Assembly (NCBI GenBank): GCA_009746045.1 | Contig: RPFO01000231.1 | Location: forward strand, 2,370,900-2,414,399 | Source of the DNA: Mesostigma viride | Lineage: Eukaryota > Streptophyta > Mesostigmatophyceae > Mesostigmatales > Mesostigmataceae | DNA length: 43,500 nt | Direction: 5' to 3' | Shown here: positions 20,992-31,506 of the stretch, piece by piece | Layout of the letters: each line of letters opens with the position of its first letter | How positions within the stretch are numbered: position 1 is the stretch's first letter | Notes under the pieces: model-generated | Told to the model about the DNA's origin: nothing | Databases searched by the model: none | The model's input: only the letters and a program-made list of their open reading frames with translations | Position numbers and translations under genes: made by a program

Positions 20992-21559
20992 CTGCACAGA
21001 AATCAGGCAGCATACATGGAGAAAATAAGTAAATTCAACACATAAGTCCTTACACAAGAGACATGTTAGTGCGTCAAGTGGTCCTTAGTGCGATTGCAGA
21101 ACAAGTCTATCAATATCATCTACGTATACTATTATGGCTACCTATTCCCATACTCCGCACTTGACCCGCGCGCAGCTGCCTCACTGCCCTTATTGCAGCT
21201 GAACCCCCCAATTAACAACAACAGGGCCACAATTACAGGGTATGATCTGGGTACATGTCCCTATTTTCCATGGTTGACCAATACTTACACAACTTCCGTA
21301 CAAAAAGATAAACATACAAAGAAATTACTACATCTATCTCGTAGTCTTATATCTATCTATCTGAAATATAGAGGCCCTGAGCATCGAGTGCGCTGTCAAC
21401 CGCATTCTGTATGTGAACAACGTAGTGTTCGCCCATGGCGCAGGGACAGCGCTTGAAACAAATGTCAGGAGAATTGCTGACAGGAACTTCCTTTAAGTTA
21501 GGGTGCTATTGATTACTGTGTCTTTAGTAGTTGTTGGGGGAGGGTCCTGATGGGCTTAC

Positions 21560-21994
21560 ATGCGTCGATTTGGCATATGGCACCCAGCAAAGCGGTTGGA
21601 GGAGTCATGTGCCAGCTGCCATCACTGGGTCCAACGATATATGCGTAGTTGTATCCATTTACGTTGCCCCCGAGATCCACCGGCTCACTGCCGCCCCAGT
21701 TGAAGTAGGTGGCAGCGGAGCCATCGTGCCAAACGAAAGTTGCCGGCACTGCCATCGGGCTGGCGAGACCGATATAGCACTGGGTTGGCCCACTGCACAG
21801 GGCTTTTGCGGCGTCGTTCACCTCACTGCTGGTGATCTTCACAAGATGTGGAATGTTCCAAACGGGGTATGCAGTCCACAGGGCTGCACAGGCAGCGACC
21901 TGGGTGTCATACTCGCCAGTTATGTTAATTTGGTGCAGGCAGCCCCCGGCAGTGTCGGGAGTCCAGCCAGCCGGGCACCCGTAAATGCCCATCT
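21560..21994 (-). CDS. C-type lectin domain exon (first CTLD)
   Basis: A 435-bp exon (145 residues), the longest of the three lectin exons. Landmarks are GCPAGW, GGCLHQI, AACAALWTAY, PHLVKI, an LCSGPTQCYIGLASPM core, FVWHDGS, YFNWGGSEPVD, DGSWHM and closing AICQI. The acceptor is TCCATGTGCAG and the donor GTAAGC; both introns are phase 1. The WGGSEPVD segment lies where classical CTLDs carry the EPN sugar-specificity motif and keeps only EP. No WND is seen, so calcium-dependent mannose-type binding is possible but unsupported. It joins the N-terminal Cys4 exon (39270-39341) in frame through GAG, across a proposed 17-kb intron. Confidence 0.85.
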
Positions 21995-22961
21995 CTGCAC
22001 ATGGATGCATGCATGGAATGACAGATGCGCACACGTGCATGTGGCCAATCAACGCCATGCAGCAGCACATGCAACTCACCACCCCACGGCAAGTGCTAGC
22101 TGTTGCAGTATCGAAATTCAGGCAAAAATGACTAGCTTCTTCTCTGCGTGGCTTAATCTCTACTATCAAGGAGACAACCAGGACATACATCGATATTTCT
22201 AACACACGCAAAGTGATACACAAATTTGCACCAATCTCAAGCAAGGTTCAATAAACTACTTACAAGCAGTACGTATATGCTATGACTCATACAATGTACG
22301 GAGGGTCCATTTTGCGGGATGGTTCATGTTGGATGTGTGTTGTTAGGTAGGTAAAAAGCAACAAAAGCCTCTGGCAAATTCTACTATAAAGGCTCATTGA
22401 AATGCTTTCTATTCTCACTAATGCTTACTGCATATTCAGCCTGACTTATACACACAGTCTGCATGCAGAAGCAAGAGATCGACACTCTGCACACATGCCT
22501 TCATCTTCAGATGGTTTCCAAATGATACAGCTGACAGTGCAGCTGGGTCTATGCGCATGATGGTTCACGTTTTGACCAACTGGTGGGCCATGCAGAGTCG
22601 AGGTACCACGTGGGACACTTAAAAACTCAGCGACAAGGGGACAGTTAATTTCTGAGTTATTTCTCCGTACCCTCGTGATAGCTGGACAAAACCCAGTTTG
22701 GTGGGACAGCAAAAGTCTCCTTTGAACTCACGATGGTGACACAACATTACTGGGTCGATACGAAATGCACGAATCACGGGACACGTTCAGTTTTGCAATT
22801 GGAATAATAATCACTCTTGTTGGACGATGACAGTGGGGCACATTCGATTTACTGGGACACTGCAGGTAGGATCGACAATAACGGGCTGATTTTTTTAAGT
22901 ATATTAGAATTTCTCCATTTAATTTTTAATAAACCCTTTTCTCCTTATTTTATCATGGTTT
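21995..22961. other. Intron, no gene recognised
   Basis: At 22445-22500 there are two acceptor-like GCAG sites and a short Cys-containing frame (ECRSLASACRLCV). It lacks the C-x5-C-x5-C spacing, so I do not call it an exon. No other feature was found. Confidence 0.4.
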
Positions 22962-23643
22962 CAAGCCCCCCTGACAGTATACATCATGCAGCCCAAGGGA
23001 GAAGTTATGTTGGCACGGTATCCCATGGTTTCCCATGCATGGCCATCATGCCTTCTCCCGTATGCCCTTGCTATGCACATTTTGACAACTCACAACAGGA
23101 GTCACCACATGGGCTACCTTCCATTTTTGCATGATTCCAAGCTCCCCTGTCAGGATTCATCGTGGTGGCCAAGAGGGAAGTTATGTTGGCACGGTATCCC
23201 ATGGTTTCCCATGCCTGACCATCATGCCTTCTCCCGTGTGCCCTTGCTATGCATGATTTGGCAACTCACAACAGGAGTCACAACATGGGCTACCTTCCAT
23301 TTTTGCATGATTTCAAGCTCCCTATCAGGAGTCATCATGGTGGCCAAGAGGGAAGTTATGCTGGCACGGTATCCCATGGTTTCCCATGCCTGACCATCAT
23401 GCCTTCTCCCGTGTGCCCTTGCTATGCATGTTTTGACAACTCGCAACAGGAGTCACCGCCCGGGCTACCTTCCATTTTTGCATGATTTCAAGCTGCCCCG
23501 TCAGGAGTCATCATGGTGGCCAAGAGGGAAGTTATGTTGGCACGGTACAATCCGTGTATCCAATTGTTTCCCATGCCTGACCATCATGCCTTCTCCCGTG
23601 TGCCCTTGCTATGCATGCTTTGGCAACTCACAACAGGAGTGAC
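22962..23643. repeat. Tandem repeat of about 176 bp, four copies
   Basis: The phrase GCCTTCTCCCGT recurs at about 23050, 23226, 23401 and 23588. Each unit also carries CATGATTTCAAGCTCCCC, GTGGCCAAGAGGGAAGTTAT, GGCACGGTATCCCATGGTTT and CACAACAGGAGTCA. The last unit has a small insertion near 23550. Open frames across it are a by-product of repetition. It runs directly into the C-rich minisatellite. Confidence 0.85.
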
Positions 23644-23659
23644 TGCTAATGTGAAACAT

Positions 23660-25092
23660 AAATGCCCCCCTGCCCCCCTGCCCCCCTGCCCCCCTGCCCG
23701 TACGTGCCCAGCTGCCCCCCCCCCAGTGACCACACACACCTGCCTACCTACTCCCATGCCCGCATGGCCGAATGCCCGCATGCACCCACACCCACGCATG
23801 CACCCACATGCCCACACCTGCAAACACACACCCACACATGCCCAAACATGCCCAAACATGCCCAAACATGCCCACACATATGCCCCCCCCCCACACACAT
23901 GCACACCTGCCCAAGCGCGGGCCCAGGCCCAGGCCCAGGCCCAGGCCCACGCCCAGGCCCAGGCCCAGGCCCAGGCCCAGGCCCAGGCCCAGGCCCAGGC
24001 CCAGGCCCAGGCCCAGGCCCACGCCCACGCCCACGCCCACGCCCACGCCCGGCCACGCCCACACCCACGCCCACGCCCACGCCTACGCCCACGCCCACAT
24101 GCACACATGCACACATGTACATGCCCGCACCTGCCCACACATGCACACACATGCCCACACATGCCCACACATGCTCACACATGCCCACACATGCCCACAC
24201 ATGCCCACACATGCCCACACATGCCCACACATGCTCACACATGCCCACACATGCCCACACATGCCCACACATGCCCACACATGCCCACATGCCCACACAT
24301 GCCCACACATGCCCACACATGCCCACACATGCCCACACATGCCCACACATGCCCACACATGCCCACACATGCCCACACATGCCCACACATGCCCACACAT
24401 GCACACCCATATGCCCACACATGCCCACACATGCCCACACCTGCCCATGCACACCTGCCCACACCTGCCCACACCTGCCCACACCTGCTCGCACATATGC
24501 CCATACCTGCCCACACCTGCCCACACCTGCCCACACCTGCCCACACATGCCCACACATGCCCACACCTGCCCATGCACACCTGCCCACACCAGCCCACAC
24601 CAGCCCACACCAGCCCACACCTGCCCACACACATGCCCACACATGCCCACATGCCCACACCTGCCCACACATGCCCACACCTGCCCACACGCGCACACAC
24701 ATGCCCACACATGCCCACACATGCCCACACATGCCCACACATGCCCACACATGCACACACATGCCCACACATGCCCACACATGCCCACACATGCCCACAC
24801 ATGCCCACACATGCCCACACATGCACACACATGCACACAAATGCCCACACATGCACACACATGCACACACCTGCCCACACATGCACACCTGCCCACCCAT
24901 GCCCACCCATGCACACACCTGCCCTCACACGCACACACCTGCCCTCACACGCACACACCTGCCCACACATGCCCACACATGCCCACACATGCCCTCACGC
25001 GCACACACATGCCCGCACATGCCCACACATGCCCTCACGCGCACACGCATGCCCGCACATGCGCACACATGCACCCACATGCACATATATGA
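23660..25092. repeat. C-rich minisatellite: hexamer and decamer blocks
   Basis: It starts with TGCCCCCC units (23662-23720). A hexamer block follows, (GCCCAG)n then (GCCCAC)n, at about 23921-24098. After that comes nearly 1 kb of a decamer, CCCACACATG. CCTG replaces CATG in clustered patches near 24430-24640, and CACACACATG variants cluster near 24830-24880. Variant clustering points to local slippage or conversion. All frames are open on both strands only because the units lack stops. It lies in the lectin-gene intron. Confidence 0.95.
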
Positions 25093-26261
25093 CCAGCAAA
25101 TGCAGATAGCTTACAAATAGAAAGCGAGATGAACAGGCACGCAGTAATCAGTCTGCATGGGAAGGCACATCATTCAGACATGTCCCCACATTTGAACACA
25201 TTACAACTGGACACGTGGAAACCCAAGCCAATATAAGCCAATGAAATGTCCTCGACGGCGAGTTAGGAGATAGCAGCAGGTAGAAGTTATAATGCAACTG
25301 CGGAAAAGGAATTTAAGTAGCTGCAGATGCAATGGCATTTCTTGCAAAGGCGCGCACACTGGCAAGGTCGTGGACATTGATGCGGAAGCAGGTGCAAGAG
25401 CAAGCTTAGGTGCGAGTGCAACTGTACATGCAAGTTAAAAAGGAGACGTGAATGCAGCTGCTAAGCGCGACCATGTCCCCAGCCACATCCCCAACAATAG
25501 TGGCCGCGGTAATTGCAACGCTGAATGCAATCATGGACTGCAGACACAAATGCCAGAATAGCTGCAGCGCAAAACGTCCGTGTAATTGTTTAGAATCACA
25601 CGGAGAATGGAAAACCGGGTGCTAATACTGATGGTAAGGTCAACTGGAATGTGATGCAGTCGACATGAGGATGCATGTGACAGCGGCACAGGCAGAGGCA
25701 GGCATGCTAAGCCCAACAAACATGCAACAAAATACTCTGCTAAGGCAGATAGAGGCCGAGGCAATGGCAAACGGAAAATGTAAAATGCGATGTATGAAAG
25801 ATGAAGGCGTATTTTGCTATAGGCATTCAACGTGCCCACGTATGATAAACAACTTTTGCCGGATTTCAACGCCGTTACTTTGTTCTTGGCTGTCAAGACC
25901 GGCGACCTTTGTCCGAAATTGCCTACGGTTGGTTTCTTATAACGGCTTTGCTCAGTGAATTCAAAGGCTTGCCCGAACATCGCGTTTAAAGCTATTGCTG
26001 TCGCCGCAATGGCCCACCACCCGATGGCCAGCCCGAGTTCGCCCGTATTTAATCCAACAGCAAATGGCGATCCATGAAAACACTGATGACACGGCTTCCA
26101 TTTCTAGAACTACCAGGCCCGTCGTCAATGCAAATTAAGCACGTAATTCGCAAATTACATAATGATTGTGACGACAGTGATTGTGTCTCGCCACGGTCAA
26201 TTACCTCATAGACTACGCTGCTAAGACACGGCCACGGCCAACGGGGACAAGCAGGCGCAGG
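25093..26261. other. Intron, no gene recognised
   Basis: The 25.3-25.8 kb part is rich in GCA and GCAA triplets. A 149-codon minus-strand frame (25531-25980) shows no domain and no codon pattern that would make it a gene. It ends at the left inverted arm that begins at 26262. Confidence 0.4.
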
Positions 26262-26472
26262 CGGAAGCGCATAATTTGGCTCTGATGACACAAACTCTAG
26301 TGCGGGGGTGAGTGCGGGGTTCCGGGACACCACCGCACTAAGTCCGACGCGCCTGCCCAGGCCACGCCGCGCCGGACCGGCACACGAGTTACGCGGGAAA
26401 AAAGGGCCTGCCGCGCCAATTACTGTAGGACTTGGCTAATTTCTTTGTTGACTACAAGCGCAGTCAAGGATG
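26262..26472. repeat. Left arm of 211-bp inverted pair
   Basis: It is the reverse complement of 34289-34499 over its full length. It contains AATTACTGTAGGACTTGGC and a GC-rich core GGCCACGCCGCGCCGGACC. The frames reading MVSRNPALTPALEF on both arms are the same sequence and have no support as genes. Confidence 0.9.
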
Positions 26473-28977
26473 CAATTGGCATCATTGCATTATTTTTGCC
26501 AAGGTGCTGGCAATTTACGCTTGAAGGTGGCAAAAATCTGGTTTCTTTGTGATGCAGTAGTGACTATTGCCTGGCAATTGCGCAGCCGGGAAGTTGGGCG
26601 ACGAGAATGCCATGGTTGTTCTAAAGTATAATCATCGGACCCTAATTTGTCTAAAGTAGGAGACAAACAGTCTTTGACGTCCCTGGGATCCATAGCAATA
26701 AAAATTCTGCTTTCTCTACTCGCAGTAATGTCGGCACACTTAGTTTCCTCTTCGAATCGATCTTTTGTCTGGCAATCTTTCCCTCTCTCGTTTTTTTCTC
26801 CCTCCCTCCCTCCCTTGCTCGCTCCCTCCCTCCGTCTCATGCGTTCCTCCAACGTCCCGTCCTGTCTTCTTCCCCCCACCCTGCCTTCTCTCGTTAGCTT
26901 CCGAGCTTTTTATGCATTGCCTCTCCATACCTCGCTACCAAGTTTCCAAGTAGACCTTGAAGAGATATACCGGGAAATGCGTCTGGACGCGGTCATCGTG
27001 CGCGCCTTTCTCTTCTGATTTTCTGCGTAAAGCTTGGTAGCACACCTTGTCGGCCCTCGCGGAACTGTCAGCCCGTATCTGGGAACTGGACCACATGTAT
27101 CTGTTACAGTATCTTGCTTATTTTGCGTAGGTTGCTAGTGTTGCTGTATCCTTCAAGTTTAGTGTTGCAGAGTGTGACTGACCACTGTATCATTTGGTGA
27201 TGGGTTTGTTGAATGCTGGGTTTGTTCTTGTATGAGTGTTTGTATAGGGATCCTTGTGTCCTAAAGTAGAAAGCTTGTCGTTGATACTGCTTCTTCTTTT
27301 TTTGGAGTAGCCCTTGGGACATGCAGGCAAGGATGGCATTACAAATATCAATGAAATACAGTACCAAGCTTTTTACCACTGACGTGCATTGTAAAATAGG
27401 TGCAGGCAACTGCCGTGCACATGCCGTGCCTGAAAATTGTTGAGCCCATGGTGAGCTTTTTTGCTTATTTGGTAATTACAGCGTCAATACGTTGTCTAAT
27501 GTCAACCAACGTGGATCGACCTGGGCTGAGGTTGTCAGTGTGTGCGTAAATGTAAAGCACACATGTATGGCTCGCATGTTTGGGAGCCGATCCTAGCCGA
27601 ATCACACTTTGTTGGCACCCATGCCTGCAGCTAGTGGGGTCTTTGTGGCTAGGTACCTTGGGACAGTGTTGGGGTTGGCTAGCTAGACTACGTGCAAGAT
27701 GATTCCACCACTGGCCATCAGTGGCTCGGTCCTTAGAGCAGCCAACATACCAGCATACTCGCGCATATTTCAGCTTTAGCACACCCACAGTTTGCCATAG
27801 TCCAACGAGCGTTGAACGCAGCTGTGGCCTGCCTTCGGGCATGAGTGAGGACGCAGGTGTCTTTGCCCCTTTCCCACTGTGCAACTTACAGGGACTGGAA
27901 AGCACTCTAGGTGCTACATGCCCACCCCACCGAGGCATGCTATAATTTATTTAATTTAATTTTAGAGCAGGAAACATGTTCCTGTCATCCATGAGATAGC
28001 GGCCATTGGCATTGTGAGGATGGATGCACGTCAGATCATATAGTAAGAATTTGGACAATCAAGAATGTGTTTGACGCTCTTTCAACCCAAATTAAGGTTT
28101 GACTGATAATTTGGTCGGGGCTCATTGCTCAACCATTCCAATGGGGATGTATGCTCGTTGACGCAGTCAATCATGACATCTTATGATTATTACTTACGGC
28201 AACGTGACGTGTGGATCCGCCAATAAATTAGCTATCAAGGTCAACCAGCATCGGTATGCATTATTAAATCAGCAGACGCATGCATGTGTTGAATGTTAGC
28301 AACGCATACCTTGTGTTGGCCGGCCACCTGCAACTTTACTTACTACTGCAACTTTATTACTGACCAGGTAGATGTTGAAGAACCTCACAATCATCCAGTT
28401 GTCGCATGGATCCTAGCTAGCCCACGAGGAAAATTTTCAAGGTGCCCAGTTTTATAGCAGTATGCATATAAGACACATGATACTGCACCACTGCGGCTAG
28501 CTTATGACTGTCCCCATCCCCCCTTCCCCATTCCATCAGGAAATATGCTGACGCTGTCTACGTGTTTATTAATTTATTCATTCATGACTGTGTAACATGG
28601 CCAACGTGAAGGCAGGCCTTTATGATAATGGGCCCTTCAACTCGAGAGCTCCATCCATTGCAGCCCTTGGGCATTTGCAGCTGCCAGCTGATAATGCTCC
28701 AATATGAGGGTAGTCTTGGAATCTTCATGCCGAAAGCTCGGTCACCACCTCCTGCATTAAGAGCAAATAGACAAGCACTGAGTTTAGAACCCTGGACTCA
28801 ACCACACACAAACAATGATTCGTGACAAGCTATGGATGAAAAACTTCAGGAATCTCTTTTTCTATTTGCGTACATATGGGCATTACATGCACATGCACAA
28901 CCACAATACAATAACGGGGGAGAAAAAGGGAAAAGGAAGCCCAGCAGAGAGAGACGCAGTGAGAGGGAGTTCGTTAG
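26473..28977. other. No confident gene; one weak minus-strand frame
   Basis: A polypyrimidine CCCTC tract lies at 26790-26840. The minus-strand frame 27465-27938 (157 codons) contains CWYVGCSKDRATDGQWWNH and a later CRHGC, a spacing that could bind zinc, but I recognise no family and no splice sites that extend it. The remainder is unremarkable DNA inside the candidate element. Confidence 0.35.
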
Positions 28978-28980
28978 GTT

Positions 28981-30072
28981 GGCAGTCGGGCAGTCGGGCA
29001 GTTGGGCAGTCGGGCAGTCGGGCAGTCGGGAAGTCGGGCAGTCGGGCAGTCGGGCAGTCGGGCAGTCGGGCAGTCGGGCAGTCGGGCAGTCGGGCAGTCG
29101 GGCAGTCGGGCAGTCGGGCAGTCGGGCAGTCGGGCAGTCGGGCAGTCGGGCAGTCGGGCAGTCGGGCAGTCGGGCAGTCGGGCAGTCGGGCAGTCGGGCA
29201 GTCGGGCAGTCGGGCAGTCGGGCAGTCGGGCAGTCGGACAGTCGGGCAGTCCGGCAGTCGGGCAGTCGGGCAGCCCGGCAGTCGGGCAGTCGGGCAGTCC
29301 GGCAGTCGGGCAGTCGGGCAGTCGGCAGTCGGGCAGTCGGGCAGTCGGGCAGTCGGGCAGTCGGGAAGTCGGGCAGTCGGGCAGTCGGGCAGTCGGGCAG
29401 TCGGGCAGTCGGGCAGTCGGGCAGTCGGGCAGTCGGGCAGTCGGGCAGTCGGGCAGTCGGGCAGTCGGGCAGTCGGGCAGTCGGGCAGTCGGGCAGTCGG
29501 GCAGTCGGGCAGTCGGGCAGTCGGGCAGTCGGGCAGTCGGGCAGTCGGACAGTCGGGCAGTCCGGCAGTCGGGCAGTCGGGCAGCCCGGCAGTCGGGCAG
29601 TCGGGCAGTCCGGCAGTCGGGCAGTCGGGCAGTCCGGCAGTCGGGCAGTCGGGCAGTCGGGCAGTCGGGCAGTCGGGAAGTCGGGCAGTCGGGAAGTCGG
29701 GCAGTCGGGCAGTCGGGCAGTCGGACAGTCGGGCAGTCGGGCAGTCGGGCAGTCGGGCAGTCGGGCAGTCGGGAAGTCGGGCAGTTGGGCAGTCGGGCAG
29801 TCGGGCAGTCGGGCAGTCGGACAGTCGGGCAGTCGGGCAGTCGGGCAGTCGGGCAGTCGGGCAGTCGGGCAGTCGGGCAGTCGGGCAGTCGGGCAGTCGG
29901 ACAGTCGGGCAGTCGGGCAGTCGGGCAGTCGGGCAGTCGGGCAGTCGGGCAGTCGGGCAGTCGGGCAGTTGGGCAGTCGGGCAGTCGGGCAGTCGGGCAG
30001 TCGGGCAGTCGGGCAGTCGGGCAGTCGGACAGTCGGGCAGTCGGCGTCGGGCCGTCGGGCAGTCGGGCAGTC
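28981..30072. repeat. Octamer array (GGGCAGTC)n, about 135 copies
   Basis: This 1.1-kb array of an 8-bp unit has scattered variants (GGGAAGTC, GGACAGTC, CCGGCAGTC, GCAGCCCG). A block with the same series of variants occurs at 29235-29330 and 29546-29645, so a segment of about 311 bp was duplicated inside the array. Because 8 is not a multiple of 3, every plus frame reads the same eight-residue cycle (SGSRAVGQ), and no stop arises on either strand. The long frames are artefacts. Confidence 0.95.
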
Positions 30073-30073
30073 G

Positions 30074-30157
<84 letters not shown>

Positions 30158-30159
30158 TG
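30073..30159. repeat. Tetranucleotide array (GTGC)n
   Basis: About 22 perfect copies directly abut the octamer array. This alternating purine-pyrimidine tract is favourable for Z-DNA. Confidence 0.95.
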
Positions 30160-30224
30160 AATCGCTGTCCGGATCATCCTCCTGCACTTCTTGTCCGGCA
30201 GCTAATGTTGATGATGCACCCCGC

Positions 30225-30881
30225 GGGGCGGAGGGCACCGCAGCCGGGGCGCATGGCACGGCAGCCGGGGCGGAGGGCACGGCAGCCGGGGCGCAGGGCA
30301 CGGCAGCCGGGGCGCAGGGCACGGCAGCCGGGGCGCAGGGCACGGCAGCCGGGGCGGAGGGCACCGCAGCCGGGGCGGAGGGCACCGCAGCCGGGGCGGA
30401 GGGCACCGCAGCCGGGGCGCAGGGCACGGCAGCCGGGGCGGAGGGCACGGCAGCCGGGGCGCAGGGCACGGCAGCCGGGGCGCAGGGCACGGCAGCCGGG
30501 GCGCAGGGCACGGCAGCCGGGGCGCAGGGCACGGCAGCCGGGGCGGAGGGCACAGCAGCCGGGGCGGAGGGCACAGCAGCCGGGGCGCAGGGCACCGCAG
30601 CCAGGGCGGAGGGCACAGCAGCCGGGGCGCAGGGCACGGCAGCCGGGGCGGAGGGCGCCGCAGCCGGGGCGGAGGGCACCGCAGCCGGGGCGGAGGGCAC
30701 GGCAGCCGGGGCGCAGGGCACGGCAGCCGGGGCGGAGGGCACGGCAGCCGGGGCGCATGGCACGGCAGCCGGGGCGCAGGGCACGGCAGCCGGGGCGGAG
30801 GGCACGGCAGCCGGGGCGCAGGGCACGGCAGCCGGGGCGGAGGGCACGGCAGCCGGGGCGCAGGGCACGGCAGCCGGGGCG
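30225..30881. repeat. 21-bp G-rich array, about 31 copies
   Basis: The unit is GGGGCGGAGGGCACGGCAGCC. Nearly all variation is at two sites: GCGGAG versus GCGCAG, and GGCACG versus GGCACC or GGCACA. Because the unit is 21 bp, all frames cycle over seven residues and stay open. The variable positions are not codon-third positions in any one frame that would indicate protein constraint, so I do not call it coding. Confidence 0.93.
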
Positions 30882-30990
30882 GCATCCAGTGGGGCGTCCG
30901 AAGGCGGGGCGCAAGCTTTTGATGTCTTTTGTGCATTGCTCTCGTTTCGTCTACAACGAGGCTTGCAGTTTGCCCTTTCGCCCTCGCCGC

Positions 30991-31275
30991 TCAAATAGTC
31001 AGCGGTTCTGTTGGTTGGTAAGCTAGATCGCAAAAGGCCCTTTGCTTTGGACCTTTATCGCAAAACACCAACACCCAGTTGAGGTCGTGAAAATTTAGGG
31101 GCCCATTCTTGAGCTCTTGCTTGTTGGCTTTGTCGAGCGCCTGATTAGCGAGCTTGGGGGTCTCATATATTTGACCGCAGTCAACATTGGGGTAAGGCTT
31201 CAGGGCGTCAATAAATTGGTTAATCTCCGTAGTGCTCAAGGTGCTGCTCGATATTGAAACGCCACAAACACGGAA
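30991..31275 (-). CDS. Uncertain minus-strand exon, unknown protein
   Basis: A non-repetitive open frame reads STTEINQFIDALKPYPNVDC, then a Lys/Asn-rich stretch, HDLNWVLVFCDKGPKQRAFC and PTEPLTI before a TGA. A pyrimidine-rich stretch ending in GAG/CAG near 31270 could be a phase-2 acceptor. It follows the membrane-protein gene on the same strand, but no phase-compatible donor was found in that gene's last exon. It may be a separate small gene or an alternative 3' exon. I recognise no family. Confidence 0.3.
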   Translation of the reverse strand, partial: FRVCGVSISSSTLSTTEINQFIDALKPYPNVDCGQIYETPKLANQALDKANKQELKNGPLNFHDLNWVLVFCDKGPKQRAFCDLAYQPTEPLTI

Positions 31276-31506
31276 TACAGCAAAGTACAAAGCATTCATG
31301 TAAGACAATGCGGGACAAATGGGTAACAAATGGGGAGAGTTATATTAATGAAAAGAGACAACGAACTTGGAAGCATGGCACGCCGAGCCCCCGAGTAAGG
31401 TTAAACATTTAGCCACCACGCATTGGGCTTGCCATGAACACCCCATGGAGCGCTATGCTAAGGTTTTCTTGCGACCCCATGTTGTGTGTGGCTTGTCAGT
31501 AATGTG

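Noticed and set aside
21531-22202. A 223-codon plus-strand ORF
   Set aside because: It is the antisense shadow of the CTLD exon 21560-21994. The same applies to the plus frame 9007-9453 opposite the second CTLD.
22451-22489. Another Cys4 mini-exon (ECRSLASACRLCV)
   Set aside because: An acceptor-like GCAG is present, but the cysteine spacing does not fit and the donor would be a weak GTATAAG.
23513-25120. Open frames of up to 535 codons rich in His/Thr/Cys/Pro or Trp/Ala/Cys/Val
   Set aside because: They are translations of the C-rich minisatellite in different frames. All six are open, with no independent coding support.
28815-31033. Very long open frames on both strands (up to 727 codons) through the octamer and 21-bp arrays
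   Set aside because: All frames are open because the repeat units contain no stops. The octamer gives the same residues in every frame, and there is no non-repetitive protein around them.
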